Assembly: GCF_947179515.1 (NCBI RefSeq)
Contig: NC_067473.1
Span: 85,822,350 to 85,886,349, forward strand
DNA length: 64,000 nucleotides
Reading direction: 5' to 3'
Source: Apodemus sylvaticus
Lineage: Eukaryota > Chordata > Mammalia > Rodentia > Muridae
In this document: piece by piece, positions 48,133-60,200 of the stretch
Position numbering within the stretch: position 1 is the first letter of the stretch
Layout of the letters: each line of letters starts with the position of its first letter
Translations under genes and position numbers: made by a program
The notes under the pieces: generated by a model
What the model was told of the DNA's origin: nothing
The model's database searches: none
The model's input: the letters and a program-made list of their open reading frames with translations, nothing else

Positions 48133-48744
48133 TTTTTGAGACCAGCTCGTCTTATAGATTTAACATTCCCAAGTCAGGTTGTAAAGATGACCACTTGCTT
48201 TGTTTTTATTTTGAAAGCCTGCTAAGGAAGAAAAAAATCAGTTCTCAAAAATTGCATTTTCTATATTCCTCATGTTTGGTTATATTCATGGATCACATAT
48301 ATGCCTAGACTAGTTGTTTACTAACTGCATTTGCTAAAACACAGTCCAGCAGTAAAGTGATTGCTTCTACTTCCTTAAGGAATTTGCAGGCCACCATGTT
48401 TAAATTGCCTAAGACTGTAGGAAATCTAAGCAACTGAAAGAATTGAGTTTTGTACCACAATTTTCAGAAAAACAATTTTTAGTTTTTTAGGATTCCATGT
48501 GATATGGACTATTCCCTATTGTATGGGACTATGCACTGTCAGTAAACCTGGCAGAACAGCTTCTAGTAGTCTAGTAACATGTTTAGTGTTACACTAAGAA
48601 AATAATTCACCTTTGCCTTTCCTACAGTTATTACTGATTTCACAATCACTTAGTTCCTATAAAACTTGTTTTGCCAGGCTTGCAACTATTCTTTCATTTT
48701 TGAATCTCATTCTGTTAGGGTTGTATGATGTCCATAGAATGAGG

Positions 48745-50265
48745 TTTCCCCCTTAAGTTCTTTTACTGTTGAGAATAGTTTTAGCTATCCTGGGTTTTTT
48801 GTTATTCCAGATGAATTTGAGAATTGCTTATTCTAACTCTGTGAAGAACTGAGTTGGGAATTTGATGGGGATTGCATTGAATCTGTATATTGCTTTTGGC
48901 AAGATGGCCATTTTAACTATATTAATCCTGCCAATCCACAAGCATGAAAGATTTTTCCATTTTCTGAGGTCTTCTTCTATTTCATTCTTCAGAGACCTGA
49001 AGTTCTTTTCATATAGATCTTTCACTTGTTTGGTTAGAGTCACACCAAGATACTTTATATTGTTTGTGGTTATTGTGAAGGGTGTCATTTCCTCAAACAA
49101 TACTACAGAGCAATAGTGTTAAAAACTGCATGGTATTGGCACAGTGACAGGCAAGTAGAACAATGGAATAGAATTGAAGACCCAGAAATGAACCCACACA
49201 CCTATGGTCACTTGATCTTTGACAAAGGAGCAGAAAATATCCAGTGGAAAAAAGATAGCATTTTCAACAAATGGTGCTGGTTCAATTGGAGGTCAGCATG
49301 CAGAAGAATGCTAATTGATCCATTCTTGTCTCCTTGTACTAAGCTCAACTCTGAGTGGATAAACAACCTCCACATAAAACTTGAAACTAATAGAAAGGAA
49401 ACTGGAGAAAACCTTTGAGGACATAGGGACAGGGGAAAAGTTCCTGAATAGAATACCTATAGCTTATGCTCTAAGATCAAGAATTGACAAATGGGACCTC
49501 ATAAAATTACAAAGTTTCTGTAAGGCAAAGGACACCGTCAAAAGGTCAGGAGACAGCAGGTGTTGGCGAGGATGTGGAGAAAGAGGAACACTCCTCCACT
49601 GCTGGTGGGGCTGTAAGATGGTACAACCACTTTGGAAATCAGTCTGGCGGTTCCTCAGAAAACTGGACATGACACGTCTGGAGGACCCCACTATACCTCT
49701 CCTGGGCATATACCCAAAGGATTCCCCAGCATGCGATAAAGACACATGATCCATTATGTTCATAGCAGCCTTATTTATAATAGCCAGAAGCTGGAAAGAA
49801 CCCAGATGCCCCTCAAAGGAGGAATGGATACAGAAAATGTGGTATATTTACACAATGGAATACTACTCAGCAATTAGAAACAATGAATTCCCAAAATTTT
49901 TAGGCAAATGGTTTGATCTGGAAAATATCATCCTAAGTGAGGTAACCCAGTCACAAAAGAATACACATGGAATGCAATCTCTGATAAGTGGATATTAATT
50001 AGCCCAGAAGCCCTGAACACCCAAGGCACAAATCGCATAACAAATGACTCCCATGAAGAAGTATGGAGAAGGTCCTGATCCTGGAAAGGATTGATCTAGC
50101 ATTGGAGGGGAATATAAGGACAGAGAAAAAAAATGAGGGAGGTGATTGGAGGATGGATGGAGAGAAGAAGGTTTATGGGACATATGGGGAGGGGGGATCT
50201 GGGAAAGGGGAAATCATTTGGAATGTAAACAAAGAATTTAGAAAAATATATATATATATATAAAA
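48745..50265 (+). mobile_element. 5'-inverted L1 with internal deletion
   Basis: 48755-49092 is inverted ORF2 (minus; KDLYEKNFRSLKNEIEEDL to FFTELE). From 49093 (TCAAACAATACTACAGAGC) it runs forward. At about 49545 a jump (CGTCAAAAGG|TCAGGAGACAGC) removes some 350 bp. The 3' UTR is of the older GGAATGTAAACAAAGAATTT type and ends in (TA)n near 50260. Confidence 0.85.
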
Positions 50266-52800
50266 GAATGAACCAATTTGCATTCTTTCTCATGCTAACT
50301 ACCAGTCGAACCAGCACCCTTTGTTGAAAGGCTGTCATTTTAGCACTGAATGGTTTTAGTTCCTTTATCAAAGATCAATTGTGTGGGAAGCCATCCTGAG
50401 CTATTCGGACTATTGCTTACTCATGGCCCTAAGGTGGTGGCTGCTAAAATATAAGAACAATTAACTAGAGCCTCTCCCACGGGCTTTGGTTTAGCCATTG
50501 TCTCGAGATAACTGCAGAATGGTCCTGCCTGCATCAACACCCGCCGACTCCGGTAATTGCGGTGGAAGGAAGTCCTGAGATAACTGCAGCAGGCTCCACC
50601 CTGTGCAAACACCTGTTATCTCCACCAGAGGACCCTTATCTCTTCCTGCTGAAACTGCTAAGATTGCCCTTTCTTCCTTTGTCCTTGCCTTGGGGTACGC
50701 CCCTCCTGAAAGCCTTAAAACCTGTGTACCCCAGAACATTAAACGAGGCTTTGACACAACCCAGAGTGACTTGTCGTTCTTGGTGCTTGGCCTCCCTCCT
50801 TCTCTCCCCCCTTTTGACCCTCAGGTAGCCCCCCTTCGGAACCCTGGAATAACTGACCCGCTGGACGGGTTACACAAGTGGAGCATAGGTTTGTGGATTT
50901 ATTTCTGGGTCTTCACTCTGTTCCATTATTCTTCTTTCCTGTCACTGTACCAATACAATGCAGTTTTTATCACTATTGCTCTGTAATACTGCTTGAGATC
51001 CAGGATACTGATTTTCTCTGAAGTTCTTTTATTGTTGAGAATAATTTGATATATCCTGGGTTTTTTTGTTATTCCAGATGAAGTTGAGAATTGCTTTTTC
51101 CATGTCTTTGAAGAATTGTGTTAGAATTTTTTATGAGGATTTTACTGAATATGTATAGCCTTTTGTAGGATGGCCATTTTTACTATATTAATCCTGCCAA
51201 TCGACAAACATGGGAAATCTTTCCATCTTCTGAAGTCTTCTTCAGTTTCTTTCTTCAGAGACTTAAAGTTCTTGTCATACAGATATTTCACTTGGTTGGT
51301 TAGAGTAACATCAAAACACTTTATATTTTTTGTGACTCTTGTGAAGAATGCCATTTCCCTAATTTTTTTTTTCTCAGCGCTGAGTATAGAAAGGCTACTG
51401 ATTAGTTTGAATTAATTTATTTCCAGCTACTTTGCTGAAGTTGTTTATCATCTGTAGTTCTCTGGTGGAGTTTTTGGGGTTGCTTAATTATACTATCATT
51501 TCTTCTGCAAATAGTGATAATTTGACTTCCTCCTTTCCAATTTTTATCCCTTTGACCTCCTTTTGTTGTCTAATTGCTCTAGTTAGAATGTCAAGTACTA
51601 TATTGAATACATATGGAAAGAAAGGCAGCCTTGTGTAGTCCCTTATTTTAGTGGCATTGCTTCAATTTTCTCTTCATTTAGTTTGATGTTGGCTACTTGT
51701 TTGCTGGATATTTCTTTTACTTTGATTAGGTATGCGCCTTGACTTTCTCATCTTTCCAAGACTTTTAACATGAAAAGATACTGGATTTTGTCAAATGCTT
51801 TTTCAGCATCCAATGAAATCACCATGTATTTTTTCCCTTTGAGTTTGTTTATGTAGTGGATTATATTGATGTATTTCCATATATTGGACCATTCCTGAAT
51901 CCCGGGGATGAAGCCTATTGATTGTGGTGGAAGATGATCACTTTGATGTATTCTTAGATTCCATTGGCAAGAATTTTATTGAGTATGTTTGCATTGATAT
52001 TTGTCTGAATTTCTTTCTTTGTTGGATCTTTGTCTTATTTTGGTATTAGAGTTATTGAGGCATCATAGAAGGAATCGGGTAGTGTTCCTTCTTTTTCTAT
52101 TTTGTGGAATGGTTTGAAGAGTATTGGTTTTATGTCTTTTTTTTTTTTTTGGAAGATTTTGAATTACTGCATCTATTTCTTTAAGGGTTATGGGACTGTT
52201 TAGAGGGTCTATCTGATCCTAATTTAACTTTGGTACCTGGTATCTGTCTAGAAAATTGCCCATTTCATCTAGATTTTCCTCTTTGTTATGTGCTTTGAGT
52301 TTTAATAAAGATTCTTTTATGAATGTTCATGCCCTTACATTTGGCACATAGATGTTCAGAATTGAGAGTTCTCCTTGGTAGATTTTATCTTTGATGCATA
52401 TGAAGTGTCCATCAGGGTCTTTTTTGATGACTTTTCATTGAAAGTCAATTTTATCTGATATTAGAATGGCTACTTCAGCTTTCCTACTGTGACCACTTGC
52501 CTGGAAAATTGTTTTCCAGCATTTTACTCTGAGTTAGTGCTTGTCTTTGACACTGAGGTGCATTTCCTGTATATAACAAAACTCTGGGTCCTGTTTATGT
52601 ATCCATTCTGTCAGACTAGGTATTTTTATTGGGGAATTGAGTCCATTGATGTTAAGAGATATTAAAGAATAGTGATTCTTGCTTCCTATTGTATTTGATG
52701 CTATTTTTTTATGTTTACATGCTTATCTTCTTTTGGGTTTGATAAAAGATTATTTTCCTGCCTTTTTAGGGTACAGTTTCCCTCCTTGTGTTTTCTCCTT
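50266..52800 (-). mobile_element. Old L1, minus, split by a solo LTR
   Basis: Minus-strand ORF2 from about 50266 to 52680 (51142-51354 encodes VTLTNQVKYLYDKNFKSLKK), reaching the ORF1 end near 52770 (reverse of GGAGGGAAACT). Heavily mutated. The LTR at 50382-50874 interrupts it. Confidence 0.82.
50376..50880 (+). mobile_element. Solo LTR (ERVK-type) with 6-bp TSD
   Basis: The LTR is 50382-50874 (493 bp), TGTGGGAAGCCATCC...GACGGGTTACA, with duplications CAATTG and CAAGTG (one mismatch). The interrupted L1 reads through cleanly across the site. An ATTAAA near 50739 suits a poly(A) signal. The overlapping + ORFs (50562-50986) are not genes. Confidence 0.87.
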
Positions 52801-52889
52801 GGAATAAAAATTATAAAACAAAACAAAGACAGAAAAGGGTTTTGTTGTTGTTTCTACTTTTTGAGGAAGTTATGAAAATTATTAGGTTG

Positions 52890-53151
52890 AAATAGATAGT
52901 CTAGAAAGCTATGGATATAAAAAATGTGGACCTCTGTGAAAGTATATTTCACGTAGTAACATAATGACCATGAAGTTTTCAAATATCTACACAGCTGTCA
53001 ATTGGGGAGTTGCCTACATCATGGGTACAGCTCCATGAATCCTTCCTATCATACATAAAACTCTAGTTATAATACTCATTATGCAATTCTATGGCTGTGC
53101 TTGGAGTTCTCTCACATCACTGTTTTCCTCCTCTCTGCATTCACTGAAAAA

Positions 53152-53153
<2 letters not shown>
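52890..53153 (+). repeat. Lipocalin copy D upstream flank, left part
   Basis: Diverged match to about 10700-10940 upstream of the intact lipocalin (CAGCTCC...ATCATACATAAAACTC; TTCTCTCACATCACTG). It breaks at TCACTGAAAAATCT where the next element is inserted. Confidence 0.6.
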
Positions 53154-53194
<41 letters not shown>

Positions 53195-53197
<3 letters not shown>

Positions 53198-53725
53198 GAA
53201 ACTACAAGATTGTTTATTGTGAAGTCAGATATGGGTAAAGGAATCTATCATTTATGTCTCTCCAAGTACAGTATGGAAATAGTTTTATGACCATTTTATG
53301 GTAACAAAACAATGGAAATTCTGCATCAAGGCATTTTAAAAATACATTACTGGAAATGTTAAAAAGTAGTTATGACAGGCAAAGGAATCTTAACCACAGA
53401 TGTTAGATACAATCTGTTAGCATTTTTCCCTTTTCTACTGGTAAGGAATTATTGATTTACTATGTCAAACAACCAAAAATTCATATTTGTTTATCTTGCT
53501 GTTAGATCTTGCAATATAGAGGTTATCAAGTAAAGCCGTTTTATGTGGCTAATGAAAGTTTTTAAAAATTGTAATTGGAATATAATCAGCTTCATCCAAA
53601 TTGTCCATAGTCATTGAAGTTTTAGTTTTCAGTTTACAAGGCTATACTGATATATAATTTTATTTTTATGAATTGTCCTTAAGAAATCCAGTACTGTGAT
53701 GAATGTTTCCCCTTAATCTCATGCT
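53195..53725 (-). pseudogene. Non-L1 3' sequence with poly(A) signal (transduced or retrocopied 3' UTR)
   Basis: On the minus strand it ends AATAAACAATCTTGTAGTTTCTGT followed by a ~40-nt poly(A). It is AT-rich and ORF-poor, like a 3' UTR. The source gene is not recognised. It lies between the L1 3' end and the terminal poly(A). Confidence 0.6.
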
Positions 53726-54839
53726 TCTTTTCTTTTTTGTATTTTTATAAGATATATTATTTATTTACATTTCAAATCATTTCCCTTTTCCTAGATCCCC
53801 CCTTCCCCAAAAGTCCAATAAGCCCTCTTCCCTCCCATGTTCCCCAATAAACCCCTTCCCACTTCCCTGTCCTGGTATTCCCCTACACTGTAACATTGAG
53901 CCTTTCCAGCACCAGAGGCCTCTCCTTCCTTCTTCTTGGGCATCATTTGATATGTGAATCGTTTCTTGGGTATCCCAAACTTCTGGGCTAATATCCGCTT
54001 ATCAGTGAGTGCATACCATGTGTGTTCTTTTGTGATTGGGTCATCTCACTAAGGATGACATTCTCCAGTTCTACACATTTGCCTAATAATTTCATGAATT
54101 CATTGTTTTTAACTGCTGAGAAGAATCCCCCAGTGTAAATATATACTACATTTTCTGTATCCATTCCTCCATTGAGTGAGATGTGGGTTTTTTCCAGCTT
54201 CTGGCTATTATAAATAAGACTGCTATGAACATAGTAGAGCATATGTCCTTATTACATGCTGGGGAATCCTCAGCCCAGGAGTGATATAGCAGGGTGCTCA
54301 GGTAGTATCATGCCCAATTTTCTGAGGAAATGCCAGGCTGATTTCCAGAGTGGTTGTGCCAGCTTGCAACCCTGTCAGCAGTGGAGCAGTGTTCCTCTTT
54401 CTCCACATCCTCACAAGCACCTGTTTTCTCCTGAGTTTTTTAACTTAGCCATTCTGACTGGTGTGAGGTGGAATCTCAGGGTTGTTTTCATTTGCATTTC
54501 CCTGATGACTAAGAATATTGAACATTTCTTTAGGTGCTTCTCAGTCATTCGGTATTCCTCAAGTGAAAAGTCTTAAGGGAGTCATATTTGTCCCTCTAGA
54601 AGGCTCCATCAGCATCATGAGTTTTGATTTTAAATAAAAAATCTTGCTTTTCTGGTGTGTTGCTGTATCCTGGACTTGCTGTTGTGGGAGAATTGTGTTA
54701 GGATGCTGCCACATTGCCATGATTTCTGTTAGTAAATTTTCTGTTTGCCTTTTGCTATCTGCTTATCTCTGGTGTTAGTTGGTCCTATTGTCACTAGATG
54801 GTGCTTGTCCCTCCCCTGTGCCTGTAAGCCTATTTCAGC

Positions 54840-55406
54840 ACCCCTGGGTGACCAGAGTTCACTCGGTACAGATTGGTGTGGGGCTTGCCAGCTCCTGGGT
54901 GCAGGTCAGGACCTGGCAGACTAAGTCCCAGGTGATCTTACACTGGGGTGTTCTCTGTGTTCCTAGCTGCAACTGTCCGCTCAGTCGGAGGAGAGAAGAT
55001 GCTGGCCTTACCTCTAATTGTGGGACTCAATGCAGAGCAAATATCTTCTAGCAGACTAGGTGCACAGATGGCTGTGGTGGTGCTGCCTAGCTCCTGAGTA
55101 CAGGTGGGACACTGGCAGTCCATGTCCCAAATACACTTCTACTAGGGTGATCCCTGCATTCCTGTCTTCACCTCTACACAGTCACAGGAGCAAAGATGGA
55201 GGCACCTCACCTCTAAAAGTGGTACTCCTTCTAACCGCCTCCCTGCAGGAAAGATGACTCCTGGCAGGGTAGGCACCTAGATGGATATGGTGCTGCTGAG
55301 CTTCTGGGTACAGGTGGATTCCTGGTGGAGCTTGTCTCAAGTGATCTTCTACTTGGGTAATCCCTGTATACCTGTCTGCTCCTCTATACAGTCACAGGAG
55401 CAAAGA
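54840..55406 (-). repeat. Tandem L1 5' UTR monomers (about 200 bp each)
   Basis: Three diverged units share CTCCTGGGTGCAGGT / CTCCTGAGTACAGGT / CTTCTGGGTACAGGT and ACAGTCACAGGAGCAAAGAT. Such monomers act as promoter units in murine L1s. Small ORFs here are not genes. Confidence 0.7.
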
Positions 55407-55420
55407 TCACTGAAAATTCT

Positions 55421-56460
55421 TATATATAAGAAAAATTCCTTCGCAAATGATGGAGGCAATGCCTTTTTCTCTCTTTTAGAAATACTGGACCTTGTTATTG
55501 CATCTAGTTTAGCAATCAGAGAACAAAATCTGCTATTGATGAGCAATGTATTTTATAGAAATCATACAGAAGGAAATAAGGACCCAGGTTAACATTTTGG
55601 AAACAGACAGGTCAATGACCTTTAGTACTTTTATATTCCCAGTCTCTCAATCTAATCTGTTAACTCTTTATAGCTTGAATTAAATATGTAGGGAAAAAAC
55701 AGGTGTACTCACATTACTATTAATTAAACACAGACATATATGTTTATTTCTAGTTACAACACATGGTTCAGCATTTAATCTTGAACAACAGACATAAACT
55801 GAGGTGCGGGACCCACCACATCAAAGGTGCAGGATTTATTTCTCATGGTTCCTCTGCCGGTCAAAGGAGAGTGACAACCACACATAAGCAGAAACCTGAT
55901 GGAGAGCACCAGCCAAAAGCACAATCCTTTTGGTTGCCAGAGCTTCAGGCCTACAGTTCACAAGCCCAGATAAGAACAACTATAAGAAGGCTGCATTGAT
56001 TGCACTTCTGTATCCTGGTTGGCTCTATGGATTCAGGTTGCCATGGCAAATTGCAGTTCAAGGTTGCTGAGGAGGGTTTGAGGTTGACTCTTCCTGAGGG
56101 CAACAGGCACTGGTATAGGGTGCCCAGTGCCAGGTTGATGAGATCATATATGCACCCTGTTGGCAAACAGAAAAAGGAATTAGTATGAAAAAAATATACT
56201 CAAATTTGAGAGGAAGATGGTAGATATTTAGGAGAGAGTCTGCGAAGCAATAGGGAGAATTTAAGAATAGATATGGTCATGATGTACTATATATATTTAT
56301 GAATGTTTTAAGAATATTTAATTCTCCATAAAAGAATGCATTTCTGAGTAGAAATTAGAAAATTCCTCAATTTATTGTGATGAATATTTCAAGCTGTATT
56401 TTAGCTATTTTTTGATGTCCACTGTCTTTCTTAATCTCTGTTCCATTAATGTGAAGACAT
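55421..56460 (+). repeat. Lipocalin copy D upstream flank, right part
   Basis: Collinear with copy A 10935-12990 (AAATCTGCTATTGATGAG; CACACATAAGCAGAAACC; GGTATAGGGTGCCC; ATGGTCATGATGTACTATATATATTTAT). No exon 1 follows: a rodent repeat occupies about 56450-56665. Copy D is thus only a 5'-flank relic in this window. Confidence 0.65.
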
Positions 56461-56689
56461 TATGACCAAGGCAAATATTATAAGATAATGCATCTAATTT
56501 GTGCCTTGTTTAGCATTTCTGAGTTTCAACCCATTATCATTATGGCATCAAGCGTGGCAGCAGACTAGGATCTAGAGCAGTAGCTGAGAGCTACATTCTG
56601 ATTCATAGGCAGTGATAGGGATAGAGATTAGAGAAAGGCAAGACTGTACAAATGGAAGTTTAATGTGAATGGAAATAATGGGTCAGATC

Positions 56690-56960
56690 ATCACATATAT
56701 ATCAAACACCTGACTTATATATGACCAAGATCTCAGTGTTAAATGTTCATTCATAGTTTATTATGAAAAACTCAATACATGGGTCACATTAAAGCTATTT
56801 TCCCAATCCAATAAAATATTTTTTTAACTACTAAAATGTTTTAAATGAATATTAATAGCAAAGATTCCAGTTAAAAATGAATTTTTCAGACAAGTCTGTA
56901 TTCATTTCCTTGTGTGCAATAAAACATTGAAATATGGAAATCATTTATTTAATTTTTGCC
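56690..56960 (+). repeat. Segment shared with 24810-25030
   Basis: Direct match (ATATATGACCAAGATCTCAGTG; GTCACATTAAAGCTATTTTCCCA; GAATATTAATAGCA; TTTGCCAGAGGATAAT). Direct orientation conflicts with the otherwise inverted relation of B and D, so it is either an interspersed repeat or locally inverted. Confidence 0.6.
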
Positions 56961-56974
56961 AGAGGATAATTTTT

Positions 56975-57285
56975 TGTGTCCAGAAGCTCTGAATACCCAA
57001 GGCACAATTAGCATAAGAAATGACTCCCATGAAGAAGTAAGGAGAGGGTCCTGATCGTTGAAAGGCTTGATCTAGCATTGGAGGGGATTACCAGGACAGA
57101 GAAAAAGAGAGGTGATTGGAGAATGGGTGGGAGAAGAAGGTTTATGGGACATATGGGGAGAGGGGGACTGGGAAAGGGGAAATCATTTGATTGTAAACTA
57201 AGAATATAGAAAATAAAAATATATAATAAAAAGAAAGAAAGAAAGAAAGAAAGAACAAAAAAGAAAGAAAGAAAAAAGAGAACCC
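56975..57285 (+). mobile_element. L1 3' end with (AAAG)n tail
   Basis: CCAGAAGCTCTGAATACCCAAGGC to GGAAATCATTTGATTGTAAACTAAG, then (AAAG)n at about 57231-57280. Confidence 0.85.
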
Positions 57286-57289
57286 TAGC

Positions 57290-60200
57290 ATTAGCTTTTG
57301 TTTCTTATTCTCTGTTTTTATCTAGTCTATGTGTTGACCACCCAGTCTATATCTTGTTGGGTCTATTTGTTTTAGATTCAGTCTGTGTCTATGTGTTTTT
57401 TGTTAAGTTTTTGTGTCATTTATTCTCAGTGTGATTGATTATTTGGCAAGTAGTTTTGAAGTTGTTTGCATGAGTATGGTGGGGAAATCATTACCTGATG
57501 GAATCTGTGAGAGTAAATCAACTGGTTTTTTAGTTTTTGTTTTTAAAGCTATTTATGTCCTAGCTGATAAAAGGTCTTCCCTGGTTAGTTCTAATCCTTA
57601 TAAGCTTTTTTTGATCACTGTATTTTCTCATTATCTATACATTAATAAGCATAACCACATCTCAGTCTTAAAATTATTGCAGGTTTACATTTTAATGTCA
57701 ATGCACCTTTATAGTATACTTGTTGCCCAAATTCCTTAGCATTTAAGTAAGTCACTGTCTCTTAGGTGTTCTTGTTTCTTTTTCACCAACATTAAAAAAA
57801 TTTGAGTTAAAACGGCATTATTTAGTCAGGCGCTGGAGGATTTTACTGTCCCTTCTTGATTAATAAGCATCTTGTTTAGGTCTTTGGCTTTCTGTAACTG
57901 CTTGTCATTTGGGATTTTGTGGTAAACCAATAAAATGCTATATATTGTATTATGTAAAAAATTGTTTCCCTTTCTTAGGTAGGTATCCAGGAGGACTATC
58001 AGTTTTATTTTGTTCAGGTACCCCAATAATTGACATTATTTCCAATAAGTATGTAATGACACTATCAGGCTTTTCAGCATTTAAAGGAGTTGCCAATTAA
58101 ATCCTTGAATACATGTCAATGGTAAGGATTGTTTTGAACTACAAAATGGAAAACATGCATCATCAAGATAACATTTGTTTTGGTACTCCTAGGTACTATT
58201 AGGTAATGGAATTTTGTTGAATAGAGAACATGTCGGTTAATCATTATCGTGTTCTTGTTCTTGTTATTATTATTATTAATTATTTCTTTGATTTTTGTCA
58301 AGTGATGGAATTTCTTCATTAAACCTCTCCCATTCACAAAATATTTTCTTGAAAATTTGAGGCTTCGCACTCAATTCCTATTAGTGATGGGTCAATTTTA
58401 TCATTTCCTTGAGGTAATCAACCCGGCAGATCTGCATTAGACTAAGAGTAATATATGAGAATGGTTTCAACTTCTGCTAGCCTGTTGTAATTGTATAAAT
58501 AAGGTTAACTCTGAGTTATCATGTACAACTTCAATAGTTTTATATGCCCCAAAACAGTCCCTGCATATAATGAATGAGTGATTATATTAAGAGATTGAAG
58601 ATAATCTCAGAATAGCAGAAGCCTCCATATATTTCTGACTTTTGAACTGAGGTATATGGACTTTTGAGCACCTTGCTTACTTGGTTTCATTTATAACCTG
58701 TAATCCCCACCTTTTTGTAACTATAAAATATTGATGTCTCTGAAATTGGTTTTCTCTCTCTGATATGTGAAACATAATATTCTTTCTTTTATAAACTGTA
58801 TCATTTGCTTTTCTGGTTTTGTTCACAAAAAATCACCCAAATGATTTATACAAGATCTTACCAATCTTCATCAACCATAACGTCATAATCTCTGAGCATG
58901 TAAGGGGAACTACAATTATGGCTGGATTTTTCCTTGACAATTAGAATAACCTTATTCTCCCTTTTATAATTAACATAGATCATTTTTGTATAGATATCTT
59001 TAATATTTTGTTTTGTTAATGATCAAAGAAAATCCATTCCATATTACAGTCTTCTCTTTGTATAATGACCCCAGTAGGAGAATAAATTGAAAGTAAAATG
59101 ACCAAACTACGATCAAGCTTAGGAAAAAATTAACCGATATATGCATCATGCAGTTATTGTTCAACAAGTATTAATTCATTTTCTGCTTCAATTGTTAGAC
59201 ATCTTGGATTGCTTACATTTGAATTTCCTTGTAATGATTAAAACAATCTACTTAATTAATATGTACTTAATAGAGTTGGAGGTTAAATCCAGTTAATATC
59301 TCCAAGTAATTTTTGAAAATTATTAAACATACTCATATAATCTACAGGGGTTTATGGCCTTTATGGTGTAATTTTGTGTTGATTGAATTTAAAACCTTAG
59401 TAAAAATACTAAGTAAAACTTCTCTTTGTATTTTTTTTTCTGGAGCAATCTGTAATGCTCAACATAGAGAACATTTTGTTTACCATAAATATTTTTTCCT
59501 AAAGCATCTTTGTCAGAATCAGTGAACAATATGTCAGTCACATGATAATAAATTATAGACTGAAGGAATTGCTTACATTTTTTTCTAATTTCAAAATACT
59601 GACATAAGGTTGGGCTATTTTATATTCCCCGTGGAAGCCCCTTCAAGTGGTATATCTTTAGTTGATGAAATTTTTTCAAAGTAGGTACTGAGGAAGCAAA
59701 ACTTTTTCTATCCTTATCATGTGAGGGCATTGTAAAATAGCAATGTTTTTAAGTCAATTATGTTTATAGGCCATCATATCAATAACAAAGATGACAAAGG
59801 AATCCCAGACTCTAAAGGACTCATTGGTTAAATTACCTAATTAGCTGCTCTTAAATCAGTTATCATCCTACATTTTTCTCATTTCATTTTTACAGCAAAC
59901 ACAGAAGAATTAATTGGGCTGGAAGAGTGTTCTGCAAGATGTGCCCCAAGATGCTCATTTATGAGCTGTTCAAGTGACTTCAATGTTCCTTTTGCTATGG
60001 GCCACTACTATTGCCATACAGATTGGTTTGATAAAATTTTGAGGAAAAAGGCTGTTGTCAGCAGTGCCTTATAATTTGTAAATGTAATCCCTTTGAGGTC
60101 CTGTTTTTAGATCATGGCAGAGCTTGTGAATTTTCTTACTTACTGGTGTCAGTAACTTTGTCCACAAGCAGCTAACATGTCACACACTTAGTTTCCTCAT

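Larger units (their letters stand above)
44371..48730 (+). pseudogene. Cggbp1-ps: CGGBP1 processed pseudogene
   Basis: An intronless retrocopy. The CDS homologue spans 44856-45351 (family protein 167 residues) and shows DHLKSKTHAKRKAEFEEQ, then KKQR, then CLEANIPLEKADHPAVRVFL, features of CGG triplet repeat-binding protein 1 next to its C2H2-like DNA-binding segment. An Arg codon is now TGA near 44931, another stop falls at CAATGTAG near 44995, and indels follow. 44371-44855 is the GC-rich 5' UTR. From 45352 the sequence looks like its long 3' UTR, interrupted by (CT)n, an L1 and a B1; its end near 48730 is inferred, as no poly(A) tail is visible. It sits in lipocalin copy C intron 4, opposite in strand. 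Confidence 0.88.
53141..55420 (-). mobile_element. L1 with 5' monomers and apparent 3' transduction, single insertion
   Basis: The block is flanked by TCACTGAAAAATCT (53141-53154) and TCACTGAAAATTCT (55407-55420), and copy A has the empty site near 10930. Minus strand, 5' to 3': three diverged ~200-bp 5' UTR monomer-like units (55406-54840), more 5' region to about 54585, a large internal deletion, the ORF2 end and 3' UTR (54575-53728), then about 530 bp of non-L1 sequence, and a terminal poly(A) seen as the T-run at 53154-53194. Confidence 0.7.

Noticed and set aside
50562..50986. Two + strand ORFs of 88 and 127 aa
   Set aside because: Lie inside a solo LTR bounded by TSDs and run on into L1.
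54779..55592. ORFs with repeated GLASSWVQVRTW / FWVQVDSWWSLSQV-like segments
   Set aside because: Repetition reflects L1 5' UTR monomers; not a repeat protein.
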